A stretch of 64,000 nucleotides of DNA from Marinobacter sp. JH2 (lineage in GTDB: Bacteria > Pseudomonadota > Gammaproteobacteria > Pseudomonadales > Oleiphilaceae). The position numbers and the translations under genes were made by a program. The stretch covers positions 620,001 through 684,000 of the forward strand of contig NZ_CP037934.1 in NCBI RefSeq assembly GCF_004353225.1, in the 5' to 3' direction. Positions 44,267 through 54,500 of the stretch are shown in pieces (position 1 is the first letter of the stretch; each line of letters opens with the position of its first letter). The notes under the pieces were generated by a model that saw nothing but the letters and a program-made list of their open reading frames with translations, searched no databases and was not told the DNA's origin.

Positions 44267-44635
44267 ATGTCCGAACAATGCCCCAGATGCCTGTCCACCC
44301 GGATTGGCAGGAACAACTACGGAAAAAAGGCGGCTGGCGTGGTCGGTGCTGCCGCTGGCGTGTATGGCGGCTACGCCTCCGCAATTGCAGGTGCTCGAAC
44401 AGGTGCTGTCGTTGGAGCGATGGCTGGCCCGGTGAGTGGTATCGGTGGTGCGGTGATCGGCGGTTTGCTGGGCGGTGTCACCGGTGTCTCCGCTGGCATC
44501 ATCCTGGGCGATGTGCTCGATGAAGTCGTGCTTGATAATTACCGCTGCCTGGAGTGTGGTCATTCGTTCAGCATCGAACCTGACCCGGAAGACGAGACCA
44601 CCGATAACCCCACCTCAAAATTCCCTAAGGAGTAA
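44267..44635 (+). CDS. Zinc-ribbon protein with glycine-zipper membrane segment
   Basis: Protein of 122 residues. The N-terminal CPRC (residues 5-8) and the C-terminal CLEC (about 94-97) can make a split four-cysteine zinc ribbon. The middle part (about 20-85) is Gly/Ala-rich with repeated GAxxG patterns (VVGAAAGVYGGYASAIAG, GGAVIGGLLGGVTG), a glycine zipper likely to insert in a membrane. The tail is acidic. Not a recognised named protein; its neighbours are plasmid/ICE-type genes. A leader hairpin covers its ribosome site. Confidence 0.6.
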   Translation: MSEQCPRCLSTRIGRNNYGKKAAGVVGAAAGVYGGYASAIAGARTGAVVGAMAGPVSGIGGAVIGGLLGGVTGVSAGIILGDVLDEVVLDNYRCLECGHSFSIEPDPEDETTDNPTSKFPKE

Positions 44636-44639
44636 CCCC

Positions 44640-45602
44640 ATGGCTCATCTGATCGAGCAAATGGCCTACGTTGGCCAAACCCCTTGGCATGGCCTGGGGA
44701 ATGAACTCACCTCCAATCAACCACTCGAAGTCTGGGCCAGGCAGGCCGGCCTCGACTGGCAGATCCAGGAAAGCCCTGTTCGCTACGTGACTAATGCCGG
44801 AAGCCCGCTGGGCGAGATCTTGTCCTACCCGGATTCCAAGGTGCTGTATCGCTCGGATACCAAAGCGCCGCTGTCTGTCGTCGGTAACAGGTTCAAGGTG
44901 GTGCAGCCGGAAGAAATACTGGAGTTCTACCGGGATCTCACCGAGGTCTCCGGCTTTGAGCTGGAAACAGCCGGTGTCCTGAAAGGTGGCCGGAAAATGT
45001 GGGCGCTGGCCCGTACCGGCCAATCGGGCGTGCTCAAGGGCAACGATCAAACTAATGCCTACGTCCTGTTGGCCACAGCCTGTGATGGCACCATGGCCAC
45101 CACGGCTCAGTTCACCAGCATACGGGTGGTGTGTAACAACACCCTGGCTGTGGCCCTGAAGGATTCCACGGCCAATGCAGTGAAGGTGAAGCACAACACG
45201 GCGTTCGATGCAGACCTGGTGAAGAAGCAACTCGGCATTTCCGTTTCTGCCTGGGACGATTTCATGTACCGCCTGAAAACCCTGAGCGAGCGGAAGGTGA
45301 AAACCACTGAGGCCAGGAATTACTTCCTGAAAGTATTCACCGACGATTCCGGAACCGGCGTTGGCAAAACCCACGAGCGGTCCATGGCCAAGGTTCTGTC
45401 CTTGTATGAAGGGGAGGGCATGGGCGCAACGCTGGCATCGTCGGATGGCACTGCCTATGGCTTGCTGAACGCAGTCACCGAGTTTATTGACCATCAACGC
45501 CGCGCCAAAACCGTTGACCACCGGCTGGATTCCGCCTGGTTCGGTAATGGCGCTTCCATCAAAAACCGCGCCCTCGAACAGGCCATGTCACTTGTGGCCT
45601 GA
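44640..45602 (+). CDS. DUF932 phage/plasmid-like protein
   Basis: Protein of 320 residues of the DUF932 family (TIGR03299-type). The family start MAHLIEQMAYVGQTPWHGLG is clear, followed by LGEILSYPDSKVLYRSDT, VGNRFKVVQPEEILEFYRDL and TSIRVVCNNTLAVAL. These genes are common on plasmids, ICEs and large phages; function is unknown, possibly linked to DNA recombination since they lie next to YqaJ-type nucleases. AAGGAG lies 7 bases before the ATG at 44640. Confidence 0.85.
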   Translation: MAHLIEQMAYVGQTPWHGLGNELTSNQPLEVWARQAGLDWQIQESPVRYVTNAGSPLGEILSYPDSKVLYRSDTKAPLSVVGNRFKVVQPEEILEFYRDLTEVSGFELETAGVLKGGRKMWALARTGQSGVLKGNDQTNAYVLLATACDGTMATTAQFTSIRVVCNNTLAVALKDSTANAVKVKHNTAFDADLVKKQLGISVSAWDDFMYRLKTLSERKVKTTEARNYFLKVFTDDSGTGVGKTHERSMAKVLSLYEGEGMGATLASSDGTAYGLLNAVTEFIDHQRRAKTVDHRLDSAWFGNGASIKNRALEQAMSLVA

Positions 45603-45631
45603 ACCCAGTCTCACACACCTAAAACCGCCAT

Positions 45632-45670
45632 AAAGCCCACCGGAGCCTCGTGCTCTGGTGGGCTTTTTTT
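45632..45670 (+). terminator. Rho-independent terminator after the DUF932 gene
   Basis: AAAGCCCACC-GGAGC and GCTC-TGGTGGGCTTT arms, followed by seven T residues. Confidence 0.75.
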
Positions 45671-45689
45671 ATGTCTGGAGGAAAACACC

Positions 45690-46691
45690 ATGGGCATGAG
45701 CGCAAACGTACTTCCCAAGCAACGGCCAGCACTGCGGCTGGTTTCAACCAAAGGCCTCAGCCGTGACGAATGGCTGAAAGTCCGTAAACAAGGCATTGGC
45801 AGTAGTGATGCTGCGGCAGCGGTGGGTATGAATCCCTACCAGTCTCAGCTGGAGCTCTGGATGGTCAAAACCGGTCGAGATGCCGGCATGCCAAAACCGG
45901 ACTCTGATGATCCGGAATCACCGGTCTACTGGGGCCATATCCTGGAACCCATTGTGGCTGAGCAGTACAGCCGACAAACCGGGCGTAAGGTCCGGCGAGT
46001 GAATGCGGTGCTGCAGCATCCTGATCCGGACAAGCACTGGATGTTGGCCAACCTGGATTATTCCGTGGTGGCCGATGACGAAGTGCAAGTCCTGGAATGC
46101 AAAACCGCTGGAGAGTTTGGGGCGCGTCTCTGGAAAGACGGTGTGCCCGACTACATCCAGTGCCAAGTTCAGCACCAGCTGGCAGTCACGGGCAAGCAGG
46201 CTGCGGATGTCTGTGTGTTGCTGTGTGGCCAGTCACTCAAGATCTTCCGAATCGAGCGAAACGAAGAGCTAATCGAAGCGTTGATCACACTGGAACGCCA
46301 GTTTTGGGATTACGTGGAGACGGATACGCCACCCCCGATGGATGGCACGGCGTCGGCAGAACGTGCGCTGCGACATCTCTATCCCGAAGACCAAGGCGAG
46401 ACCCTGGACTTCAGTGATAGCAAGGAGCTGGCCGATGCCTTCAGCGAACTGCTGGCGATTCGCTCTGAAATGGAAACCCTCAAGTCAACTGAATCCCATC
46501 TGAAGCAGCGCATTCAAAGCCACATGGGCGAGGCCTCTAAGGCCACGTTCCCGGATGGCTGCGTGAGCTGGAAACGGAGCAAGGATTCCGTGGGGCTCAA
46601 CGTCAAACAGCTACTGAAAGACCAGCCGGAATTGCTGGAGCAGTATCCCCTCACCAAGCCGGGCAGTCGTCGGTTTCTGATCCATGCCTAA
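45690..46691 (+). CDS. YqaJ-type viral recombinase nuclease
   Basis: Protein of 333 residues of the YqaJ family, lambda-exonuclease-like PD-(D/E)XK nucleases that work with a single-strand annealing protein. It has GIGSSDAAAAVGMNPY near residue 36, the WGHILEPIVAEQY helix near residue 88, and the catalytic D...ECKTA (ANLDYSVV then LECKTAGEFG) around residues 120-140. A coiled-coil C-terminal part follows. No annealing-protein gene is recognisable next to it. CTGGAGG lies before the ATG. Confidence 0.85.
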   Translation: MGMSANVLPKQRPALRLVSTKGLSRDEWLKVRKQGIGSSDAAAAVGMNPYQSQLELWMVKTGRDAGMPKPDSDDPESPVYWGHILEPIVAEQYSRQTGRKVRRVNAVLQHPDPDKHWMLANLDYSVVADDEVQVLECKTAGEFGARLWKDGVPDYIQCQVQHQLAVTGKQAADVCVLLCGQSLKIFRIERNEELIEALITLERQFWDYVETDTPPPMDGTASAERALRHLYPEDQGETLDFSDSKELADAFSELLAIRSEMETLKSTESHLKQRIQSHMGEASKATFPDGCVSWKRSKDSVGLNVKQLLKDQPELLEQYPLTKPGSRRFLIHA

Positions 46692-46700
46692 TGTCCCCTT

Positions 46701-46738
46701 GGCCACGCGGGCGTAACGAGTGCCCCGTGGCCCTTTTT
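46701..46738 (+). terminator. Hairpin terminator after yqaJ-type gene
   Basis: GGCCACGCGGGC and GCCCCGTGGCC form a stem with one mismatch, followed by CTTTTTC. Confidence 0.6.
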
Positions 46739-46751
46739 CAGGAGAATCACC

Positions 46752-47639
46752 ATGATTAAAGGGTTAGCCATCACGCCTCCCGTGTTGGGGCGTATCAGTA
46801 TCGGTCGGGTCGTTGAGAAGAACGGCATCCGGCTGCCACAAAAAGACAATCAATTCACCATCACCTCCCAGATCCAGGAAAAGGATGGCTGGGTGCTGCA
46901 CCCACTGGACGAAGAGCTGAGAAAAGGCGCGCCCAATAGCAAGCTGCGGACCATTCCGGTGCGCATGCTGTTCAATGAAGCGGATCTCAATCTGCGCGCT
47001 GAATACACCATGTTCGACCGCAAAAGCGGGCGGCCTATGTGTGTGGGGAACGGCGATACCTGCAAGCGCCTGACGCAATCCGGTGTCCAGTCATTACCGT
47101 GCCCTGGGCCAACGCTGTGCGAGTTCGGCAAAGGTGGCCTGTGCAAGCCCTACGGCCGTCTGAACGTGAAGATCGGTGACGACGACGATCTCGGCACCTT
47201 CATTTTCCGCACGACCGGTTACAACAGCATCCGGACGCTTGCGGCCCGGCTGAGCTATTACCAGGCAGTGTCCGGCGGTTTGCTGGCTTACATGCCGCTG
47301 GAGCTGAAGCTAAGGGGTAAAAGCACGACGCAGAGCCGGCGAACGCCCATTTTCTATGTGGATCTGGTGATCAAGGAAGGGTTGTCATTGCAGGAGGCGG
47401 TGGCAGAAGCGAAGGAAACAGCCAACAAGGTGGCAGAGGAGGGCATTGACCAGGCCGCGCTGGATGCGGCGGCTGGCAAGGGATTTGGGAATGCGTTGTT
47501 TGAGTATGACGACGATGAGATGAGTCAGCTGGTGGAAGAATTTTTTCCAGCTAATACAGCGGAGGGCGCGCCGGGTACTTCCACGGTAGTCTCAAAGCTG
47601 AGGAAAGATCTAGACATAAATCGGTCGGCTTCAGGATAG
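46752..47639 (+). CDS. Conserved ICE/plasmid protein with cysteine cluster
   Basis: Protein of 295 residues found with DUF932 and YqaJ genes on mobile elements; databases often call it a hydrolase or metal-binding protein. Residues about 95-135 carry a cysteine cluster (CVGNGDTCKRL, LPCPGPTLCEFGKGGLCKPYG) that could bind zinc or a cluster. The start VLGRISIGRVVEKNGIRLPQKDNQFTIT is beta-rich. Function not known; a role in recombination is inferred only from its neighbours. AGGAG precedes the ATG. A strong terminator follows. Confidence 0.65.
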   Translation: MIKGLAITPPVLGRISIGRVVEKNGIRLPQKDNQFTITSQIQEKDGWVLHPLDEELRKGAPNSKLRTIPVRMLFNEADLNLRAEYTMFDRKSGRPMCVGNGDTCKRLTQSGVQSLPCPGPTLCEFGKGGLCKPYGRLNVKIGDDDDLGTFIFRTTGYNSIRTLAARLSYYQAVSGGLLAYMPLELKLRGKSTTQSRRTPIFYVDLVIKEGLSLQEAVAEAKETANKVAEEGIDQAALDAAAGKGFGNALFEYDDDEMSQLVEEFFPANTAEGAPGTSTVVSKLRKDLDINRSASG

Positions 47640-47643
47640 AGGT

Positions 47644-47691
47644 AGGCGAGTGACCCACCGGGGTCACTCGCCTATGTCAGTTTATTTTTTT
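47644..47691 (+). terminator. Strong terminator after the mobile-element operon
   Basis: AGGCGAGTGACCC and GGGTCACTCGCCT, 13-bp perfect stem with a 4-base loop, followed shortly by TTTATTTTTTT. Confidence 0.78.
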
Positions 47692-48030
47692 CTCAGCGTT
47701 TGCCTGAAACCAGGCATTTGAAGGGAGAGCCGGGCATGATAGCCGTCGTTCATGCCTGGAGATAGAACCCGAGTTGCCATTTTTACGTGCATTGCCTGAT
47801 TTCGGGCGGTGGGCTCACTAAAGGGGACAATGGCATCATTCCATGCACTAGTACCTGTTCCCGGTGAGGGCACTGTCCAGCTGTTTTCGCGGCCGAAAGG
47901 CGGGGGTTCTCAGAAGCTCTGTTAGGACTGGCGAGCTGCACAGGCTCATAGAACCGGGTTCTATCGATGAATTGTTCAACGAAGTGACGTAGAAAGGGGG
48001 TACGCCCGACGCTGCCTAAACTAGGCGGAG

Positions 48031-48309
48031 CAAGTGGTGAATTACCTGGCCCGTTACACTCATCGCATTGCCATCAGCAACGGTCACAGGCAGGTAACCG
48101 GATCAAGCTCAGGTACAGGGATTACTGGGAGGACGGAGCGTCATAAGACCCTGCAACTGGAAGAAACGGAACTAATTACCCGGTTTCAAGTATGGAGTGG
48201 GAGTGACGGGGTAGCCGCTGTTACTGGCGGTTACCAGCGAGCGTTACATTTCCGGAGGGGCTGGGCTTCGTCCGGGTTATGGCTGGAAATTAAAGAATCA
48301 GCCGGGTAG
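48031..48309 (+). pseudogene. IS91-family transposase C-terminal remnant
   Basis: The frame starting near 48031 gives EQVVNYLARYTHRIAISN, the conserved IS91 tail segment. A second frame continues with NRIKLRYRDYWEDGAS before a stop, and a third with RHKTLQLEETELITRF, in the order expected for IS91-type transposases (FRWKDYR, KTMTL, EFIRRF). Two frameshifts and missing N terminus make it inactive. Confidence 0.7.
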
Positions 48310-48549
48310 TCTGACCCGAAATACTCAGGGAAGAGGCATTTTATGATGACCATCAGGACGATACACAGTTTCTGTGAGCGTGCTTGTTGCCCACTCGGGT
48401 TGACGTTCCATCATCCGTCCAATCTTTATTTTAACCGTATACGTTGCCCGGTGGCCTAGGTGGCAGCGGTTTGGTCCAACGCATATTTAAAGGCCATGCT
48501 ACGCACGACCTTTAAATGCTTAAGTGTTATTTGAAAAAAGGGAGTTACC

Positions 48550-49440
48550 GTGCAGGTATTGGATGTAAGGGAATTTGAGACAGATTTTGTCGTTTATTTT
48601 AGCGGAGAGCCGAGACGAATAAATGCATACACCTTGGCTTCCTCGCTCGTCTCCCTCGCAGATGCGGTAAAAGCAGCAAACTCCCTGGTAAACCCCGGTT
48701 ACGATGTTGAAGTTGTCGTTGAGGCATTTGGTGAGGGTAGTTTCAAGGCACATGTTCGTGCTCTATACAGCGGCGCATCCAACCTATTTTCGGCGGAAAA
48801 CCTCAAGGCGGTAGCTTTCAGCATCATCGCGACGTACGTTTATGAGAACACTCTCGCTCCTGATAATGATGTGAATGTAACAGTGAACACCGATGAGGTG
48901 GTTGTGGAGCAGGGAGGTAAACGGGTTGTCGTTCCTAGAGAAGTTCATGAGAGAGTGAAGGAGCTGGAAAAATCAGAGAAGTTCACTCGAAGCATTGGGA
49001 AAACATTCCAAGCTGTAGAAAGAGACAAGAATGTCACAGGGCTGGGATTTTGCCCAAATTTTAATGACGATTTCCCTGCCATACTGATACCGCGTGAACG
49101 ATTCCACCTGTTGTCTGAGCCACCACAACTAGAGGACAACCAAAGGACTGTCGTAGAACCCGCCGACTTGCAAATCCTGCGCGCGATTCTGGAGCGCGGG
49201 AATAGAAAATGGGAGTTCGTCTGGCGCGGCATCAAAATATCAGCACCGGTCTTGGACGAAAAGTTCTTTGATGACTTTTTCGCCCACAAAATAATGATTG
49301 CTCCAGGGGATGCCGTAGAAGTTAAGCTGAAGATCTATCAAACGCGAGACGAAGATACCGGAATATTCACTAATAGTCGCTATGAGGTCGTCGAGGTAGT
49401 TCGCCATATTCCGAGAATGAAACAGACGAACTTGGAATGA
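48550..49440 (+). CDS. Unknown protein encoded with a SIR2-like gene
   Basis: Protein of 296 residues, not recognised. It begins with GTG with GGGAG 5 bases upstream. A short hydrophobic segment at about residues 93-110 (VAFSIIATYVYE) splits an alpha/beta N-terminal half from the C-terminal half, where WEFVWRGIKISAPVLDEKFFDDF and VEVKLKIYQTRDEDTGIFTNSRYEVVEVV look like one compact beta domain. The SIR2 gene follows 74 bases later on the same strand. The pair lies next to a restriction-modification operon, suggesting defence, with this protein as a possible sensor or partner. Confidence 0.6.
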   Translation: MQVLDVREFETDFVVYFSGEPRRINAYTLASSLVSLADAVKAANSLVNPGYDVEVVVEAFGEGSFKAHVRALYSGASNLFSAENLKAVAFSIIATYVYENTLAPDNDVNVTVNTDEVVVEQGGKRVVVPREVHERVKELEKSEKFTRSIGKTFQAVERDKNVTGLGFCPNFNDDFPAILIPRERFHLLSEPPQLEDNQRTVVEPADLQILRAILERGNRKWEFVWRGIKISAPVLDEKFFDDFFAHKIMIAPGDAVEVKLKIYQTRDEDTGIFTNSRYEVVEVVRHIPRMKQTNLE

Positions 49441-49513
49441 TTTCTAAATGATCAGGCGCTCCTGCCGCTGATGCGTAATCTGAGCTTTTCCATTAAAACT
49501 AAGGTGATAAAAA

Positions 49514-50818
49514 TTGAGTGAGATGTTTGAAATAGCCTATGCGGCTGCATCGAATAGGCTATGTTTTTTTACGGGAACAGGGTTTTCAAAAGCTGCCTCC
49601 GATAATTCTGCACCGAGCTGGCAGGGTCTTCTTGAGGAAGTTTGTGGATTACTTCCAAACGAGGATGGTTTAAGAAATGGTTTGTTCCCAGAAGGGAAGG
49701 TTAGCCCCTTGAGTCTGGAAGAGGCAGCTCAGGTGATTTCAATTGAACTAAATTCGTATGGAAAAAGCATTTACGATGAGGTTTCTAAAATAATTTCAAG
49801 AATTAAACTAAAAGGCGATAACGACCATCTTAGTGAGTTTTTTTCTTCAAGAGCGTTTAGAGTTGTCACCACAAATTACGATAAGCTCGCAGAAGAACTT
49901 ACGTCCGACAATGAGTGCCACTCAATAGCGCCCGGGTTGCCAATTCCCAAATCGCCCGCGAGCGTTAAAGTCTATCATGTCCATGGATCGGTAGATTCTC
50001 CGCAAAATATGGTTCTAACGTCCGATGACTATTTTAATTTTATAAATAATCATTCATATTTTTCGAGAAAGTTAAGCACAGTTTTGCACGAGAATACTGT
50101 CGTTATATTGGGTTACTCTCTCGGTGATACCAACCTAAAAGCAATAATGAGCGACTATAAAGGCTTTTCGAAAAGCCATGTTGTGGGAAGCAATATTTTT
50201 CTCGTTGCTAGGTCTTCAGTAGACCAACATGTAAAAGACTACTATTCTCATTGTTACGGGATAAGAGTTATTGATGGTCTTGATGTTCATGATTTCTTTG
50301 AGGAGTTGAATGAGACAATACCTAGAGTAGAACGCATTGTTGAAAGGTCGATAAAAAGCATTAGGAAAGTTGTTTATGAGGGTAGGTCATTCAAAAAGAG
50401 TTACCTTAGTCTCGAAGACTCTTTTTCAAAAATAATTTCTTCCTTGTCGGCAGAGGGTTTAAGCCTGGAGAACGAAAGAGTGGTTGAAGTCCTAGGCGAT
50501 ATTATTGATTCCAAACGCGAGCTTACTACTGAGGACAATGCCTGGGATCAATATGTGCATCTTGCGAAGTGGCTTATTTACCTGGGAACTATTTTTGAGA
50601 TAGAGGGAACATCTATAGAAAAAGTATACTTGACTGCTGTTTTGCGATCGATGGAAACAATGAGTAAGAGGTTAATAATTGGATATTCATGGCATGCCTA
50701 TAAGGCATGGAATGCCAGATGGCCGTCTATAATTTCATCGAATCGCTCCTTGATTCGTAAATACATTGAAGAAAAAACCAGCGATGCCAACGCTTTAGCT
50801 GTAGTTAATAGTATTTAG
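49514..50818 (+). CDS. SIR2-like NAD-binding effector
   Basis: Protein of 434 residues with an N-terminal SIR2 (sirtuin-like) domain. Motifs: FFTGTGFSKAA (residues 18-28), TTNYDKLAEE (119-128, with the Asn and Asp of the NAD site), VYHVHGSVDS (153-162, catalytic-type His157), and ILGYSLGDTNLKAIM (about 198-212). Bacterial SIR2-domain proteins act as NADases that deplete NAD during phage attack (ThsA, DSR, SIR2-HerA). The C-terminal half (about 260-434) is helical and unknown. It starts with TTG with AAGGTGA upstream. It is AT-richer than the neighbouring genes, suggesting separate acquisition. Confidence 0.78.
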   Translation: MSEMFEIAYAAASNRLCFFTGTGFSKAASDNSAPSWQGLLEEVCGLLPNEDGLRNGLFPEGKVSPLSLEEAAQVISIELNSYGKSIYDEVSKIISRIKLKGDNDHLSEFFSSRAFRVVTTNYDKLAEELTSDNECHSIAPGLPIPKSPASVKVYHVHGSVDSPQNMVLTSDDYFNFINNHSYFSRKLSTVLHENTVVILGYSLGDTNLKAIMSDYKGFSKSHVVGSNIFLVARSSVDQHVKDYYSHCYGIRVIDGLDVHDFFEELNETIPRVERIVERSIKSIRKVVYEGRSFKKSYLSLEDSFSKIISSLSAEGLSLENERVVEVLGDIIDSKRELTTEDNAWDQYVHLAKWLIYLGTIFEIEGTSIEKVYLTAVLRSMETMSKRLIIGYSWHAYKAWNARWPSIISSNRSLIRKYIEEKTSDANALAVVNSI

Positions 50819-50838
50819 GGATCGCAAGGCATTCGTAT

Positions 50839-51537
50839 TCAATCAATCCCCTCTACCCCAATTCCATTCTTAGCCAACCAGCCTTTCCTCCGCTCATAAT
50901 CCGGCAGAACCCTCTCCACGCGCTTCCAGAACTGCGGCGTATGGTGCGGTTCATGCAGATGCGTCAGCTCGTGTACCACCACATACTCCACAATCTCGCG
51001 CGGTAAAAGGATGGTCTTCCAGTTGAAGTAGAGGCGGTTTCCCCGGCCGCAAGAGCCCCAGCGGTAACCCAGATCCTGGATTTTTACGCCTGCTGGCTCC
51101 ACTCCCATACGTGCGGCGAGTGTCTGGACTTTTTCGTTCAGGTAAATCTGGGCCTTGGTGCTGTACCAGTGAATGAAGTGCAATTTTGCGTCAGGCTGCA
51201 GGTCTCTGCGTAGGCAAAATCGACCTGCTACCAACTTGAGGGGAGTTTGCTGGTCATCAACGAGTTTCAGGCGATAGCTCCGGCCCAGGTAAAGGAAGCC
51301 TTCACCATTCACGTACTCCTTCCGAGGCTGAGGCTTTTGCAGCTCGGCTTTCTCTGCCAGCTTCTGGTAGATCCAAAATTTTTTCTCTTGAACGAAGTCC
51401 TTGAGCAGTTGATCTTCGACACCTTTGGGGGCGGCAATCACCAAGTCGCCCTCGCGATCTACGATGATTTCCAGGGTCTTTCGCCGTTTGCTTTGGCGCA
51501 CCTCGAAAGTCAGATCGTCTACCTGCAATTCTATCAC
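50839..51537 (-). CDS. YgjP-like metallopeptidase-type protein of the type I RM operon
   Basis: Protein of 232 residues of the YgjP/WLM-like metallopeptidase family. The zinc motif HELTHLHEPHH is near residue 185 and the family WGSCG segment (YRWGSCGRGNRLYFNWKTILLP) precedes it. It starts with GTG, overlapping the hsdR stop by four bases, so it is the last gene of the restriction operon. Such proteins are often encoded with hsdR; their role in restriction is not settled (possible turnover or protease effector). Confidence 0.82.
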   Translation of the reverse strand: MIELQVDDLTFEVRQSKRRKTLEIIVDREGDLVIAAPKGVEDQLLKDFVQEKKFWIYQKLAEKAELQKPQPRKEYVNGEGFLYLGRSYRLKLVDDQQTPLKLVAGRFCLRRDLQPDAKLHFIHWYSTKAQIYLNEKVQTLAARMGVEPAGVKIQDLGYRWGSCGRGNRLYFNWKTILLPREIVEYVVVHELTHLHEPHHTPQFWKRVERVLPDYERRKGWLAKNGIGVEGID

Positions 51538-54500
51538 GCGTTTACCAACTTGCTGTGATTGGCTTTGGCCAGGTCAATCAGTTTGTCCAGCAATCCATCC
51601 AGTTTATCCATGGGGAATAAGTCGAGTTCGAACAGTTCTTCGAACAGCCTGCCTCGTAAACGCTCCTGGTCCGGCAGGTGGGCTGGTTTCCAGAAATCCG
51701 GGATTCGCAGTTCTTCCTGGATAATTTGAACGGTTGATGCAGTGGCTTGCTCCAGGCTCTCCTGCTCATCGGCTGCAGGGACCGAATCGGTTTCGTATTT
51801 CACTTCGCTCATCAGCCTCAAAAACGGTAGATGATTGGAGGGAAGGGCAGACGTCGGTTCATCGTCCGGTGCTTCGTCGTCCTTCAACTGTTTGACCAAA
51901 CTCGATAACGCGTCCACTTGCTCCTGCCAGAGCCCATCCAGCTGTTCCAGGATTTCCTTCAGGCGTTCGCTTAACTTGGTGTATTTCACCGGGTCTTCGT
52001 CCAGGTGCTTGCGCACGTGAGAGCGCACCGCATGCTCCATTTCGGATGCTTTGGCTCGATCACTGACTTGCCGGCTTATGTGCTGATCAAAATCGGTGTC
52101 GGTTAATTGCACCGGCGGAATCTTCGGGTTGATGCCCAGAGAGATCATGTAGTCGTCGATCAGTTTGCGGACTTTGTTGCCTACATCCTTGCCGAGTTCC
52201 GGGCTGTCTTTGTAGCGATTTCGCGCCAGGGCGTGAATGTAGGCCAGTTGTTTTGCATCGTTTACAAATTCCAGCGCTTCCGGGCGGGGCAGTACGTCGT
52301 CCAGCGTTCGGTTGAATTCCTTCAGTTTAACGATGAACTCGGCTCTCAATCTTTCATCGCCCAATGCCGTAACTGCCTCCTCTGCATCCTCCAGGCTATC
52401 AACGCCCTGTTTTCTCAGCACATCGACGACACGGAGGTGGCGGTCCCGTAGCATCGGGATTTCGTCTTTCAGGCTTTGCAGTGCGCCTTCGACATCCTCA
52501 TCACTGTAGGCGGCAAGTGCCTCTTTCAGGTGATTGGCAACGCCATAGTAGTCCACCACAATCCCACAGCGTTTCCCGAAGCCGGTACGGTTCACCCGGG
52601 CAACTGCTTGCAGCAATTCGGCCTCACGGATAGGCCGGTCCAGATACATCACGCCCGCGATTGGGGCGTCAAAACCAGTTAGCAGCATGGATTTGACGAT
52701 CAGGAAACTGAGCGGGTCCGCCTTTTCAGGATCTTTATGAAACAGCGGTTTCTTGAACCGGCTGATGTTGTGCTCGATTTCCGCCCTGTCACTCCATTGC
52801 GCCCAGCCGCTGTCATCGTTGTTGCTGCTACTGAATACCACCGCAAAATCCAGTTTCTGCAACAGGTCGCGATATTGCCAGGCTTTAATGGCGGCCTGAA
52901 CTCGCGGTGGTCGAGTAATTACGTCGGTTTCAGCGATGTTCTTGTCTTCAGCCGGCAGTGCCATGGCCTCTTCAAGTAGCTTTGATCGGGCCTGTTTGAG
53001 TGCTTCCAAGTACCGGATAGCAGCGCGACGACTGTAGGCGACTAACTGTGCCTTGAAACCATTTGGAAGAATGTTGGTTACGTAGTGGCGGAGAATGTCG
53101 GCGGCCTTTTCCTCGATGAGCAGAGGTGCTTCAAAAATCTGGCCCTTGGTCGCGTATTTCTTTTTGATCAATTCCAGTTCATCTTTGGTTCGCTCCTTGA
53201 ATAGATCCTCAAACAGATCGTCGAGATTGGCGCCTTCCTTGACGGCACCTTCTGCCGTTCGACCTTCATAGAGGATGGGTACCGTGGCGCCATCTTCTTC
53301 CGCTTCTTTGATGGTGTAGCGGTCAATGTACTCGCCAAAGATATCGCTGGTTTGTTTCTTCTTGCCCATGATGATGGGCGTGCCCGTAAACCCAATTCGG
53401 GCAGCATTGGGTACAGCCTGCAGTAGGTTGGCGTGCAGATCACCCGCCTGGGTCCGATGAGCCTCATCGATCATCACCAGAATATCGGGACTGTCGTTGA
53501 TCAGCCCCAGTGGTTTTGCGGGAATGGGTTTTACCGGTGTGCTGTCAGTTTCTTCCGCCGCATCTCGGCGGTTGAGCTCAAGCCCACGTTCCTCTTTGGG
53601 AGGTGGGTATGCGGCAGAAACGCTCTCATGCTCACGGTATTTCTGAATGGTTGCGAAAACGAGTCCCGGGCCGGGCTGCCCGAGAAGTGATTTCAGTTTG
53701 CCGGTGTTGTTGGCGATCTTGACCGTTTCACCAGTCAGAGTAGCAGTGCTAGACAACTGATCCTGGAGATCCTTTCGATCGGTGATCACGACGACTTTGA
53801 ATCGGCGAAGATCCGGGTCGGTTCTCATCTTGAGAACCAGGAATACCATCGTGAGGCTTTTGCCGCTGCCCTGGGTGTGCCAGATGATGCCGCCCCGGCG
53901 GTCATGCTCGCCGTCCTCAATTCGGGTTTTGCCGGTTTTCAGGCGCTGGACGGCGAGTGTCACTGCTCGGTACTGCTGGTACCGGCATACGAGTTTAATG
54001 GTTTGGCCACCCGTGCTCATGAACAGCATAAAGTGGCGGACGATATCGAGCAGATTGGCCGGTGGCAGCATGCCAGCGATCAACCGTTGTTGAGAGGACA
54101 GTGAACTAACACCGAGCTTTTCTGCTACTTCGGCTTCTGACCGAGGCACCACAGTTTTCCAATTCAGGTAATGGCCGAATCCGGCACCGATCGTTCCCAC
54201 TCGTGCATCGTCAAAATTCGAGGCCACCATAAACTGATTGGTAGAGAACAGGGCAGGGGCGCCCTCGTGTTCTTCCACTTCGAGATCGTGGTAGCGCTGA
54301 TCATGATAACGGCGTAACTGGTCTACAGCGTCGGTAAGGCCCTCGGGTACCGTGCGGCCTTTGCATTCGATGACGACGAGGGGGATGCCGTTAACAAAAA
54401 GAACCAGGTCCGGGATCACGTGGCCCTTCCAGCCATCGTGCCCGGGTGGGCATTTGACCTTGAACTGATTCACTACAGTGAAGGTGTTGTTCTCAGGGTT

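Larger units (their letters stand above)
47640..48549. other. Gene-poor region with IS91 remnant and defence-operon leader
   Basis: About 900 bases. It holds the terminator, an IS91 transposase fragment (48031-48309), and a leader before the defence pair with a weak sigma-70-like promoter near 48400-48430 (TTGACG, 17-19 bases, TCTTTA/TTTATT). ATTTAAAGG and CCTTTAAAT form a 9-bp stem near 48490-48520. A 63-codon minus-strand frame at 47682-47873 is not convincing as a gene. Confidence 0.5.

Noticed and set aside
47682-47873. 63-codon minus-strand gene
   Set aside because: No ribosome site or recognised family; it overlaps the terminator T-rich region and lies among IS fragments.
48480-48540. 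Integron attC-like site before the defence pair
   Set aside because: GTCCAAC fits one core site, but no matching GTTGGAC is found downstream and the second stem is only the 9-bp ATTTAAAGG pair.
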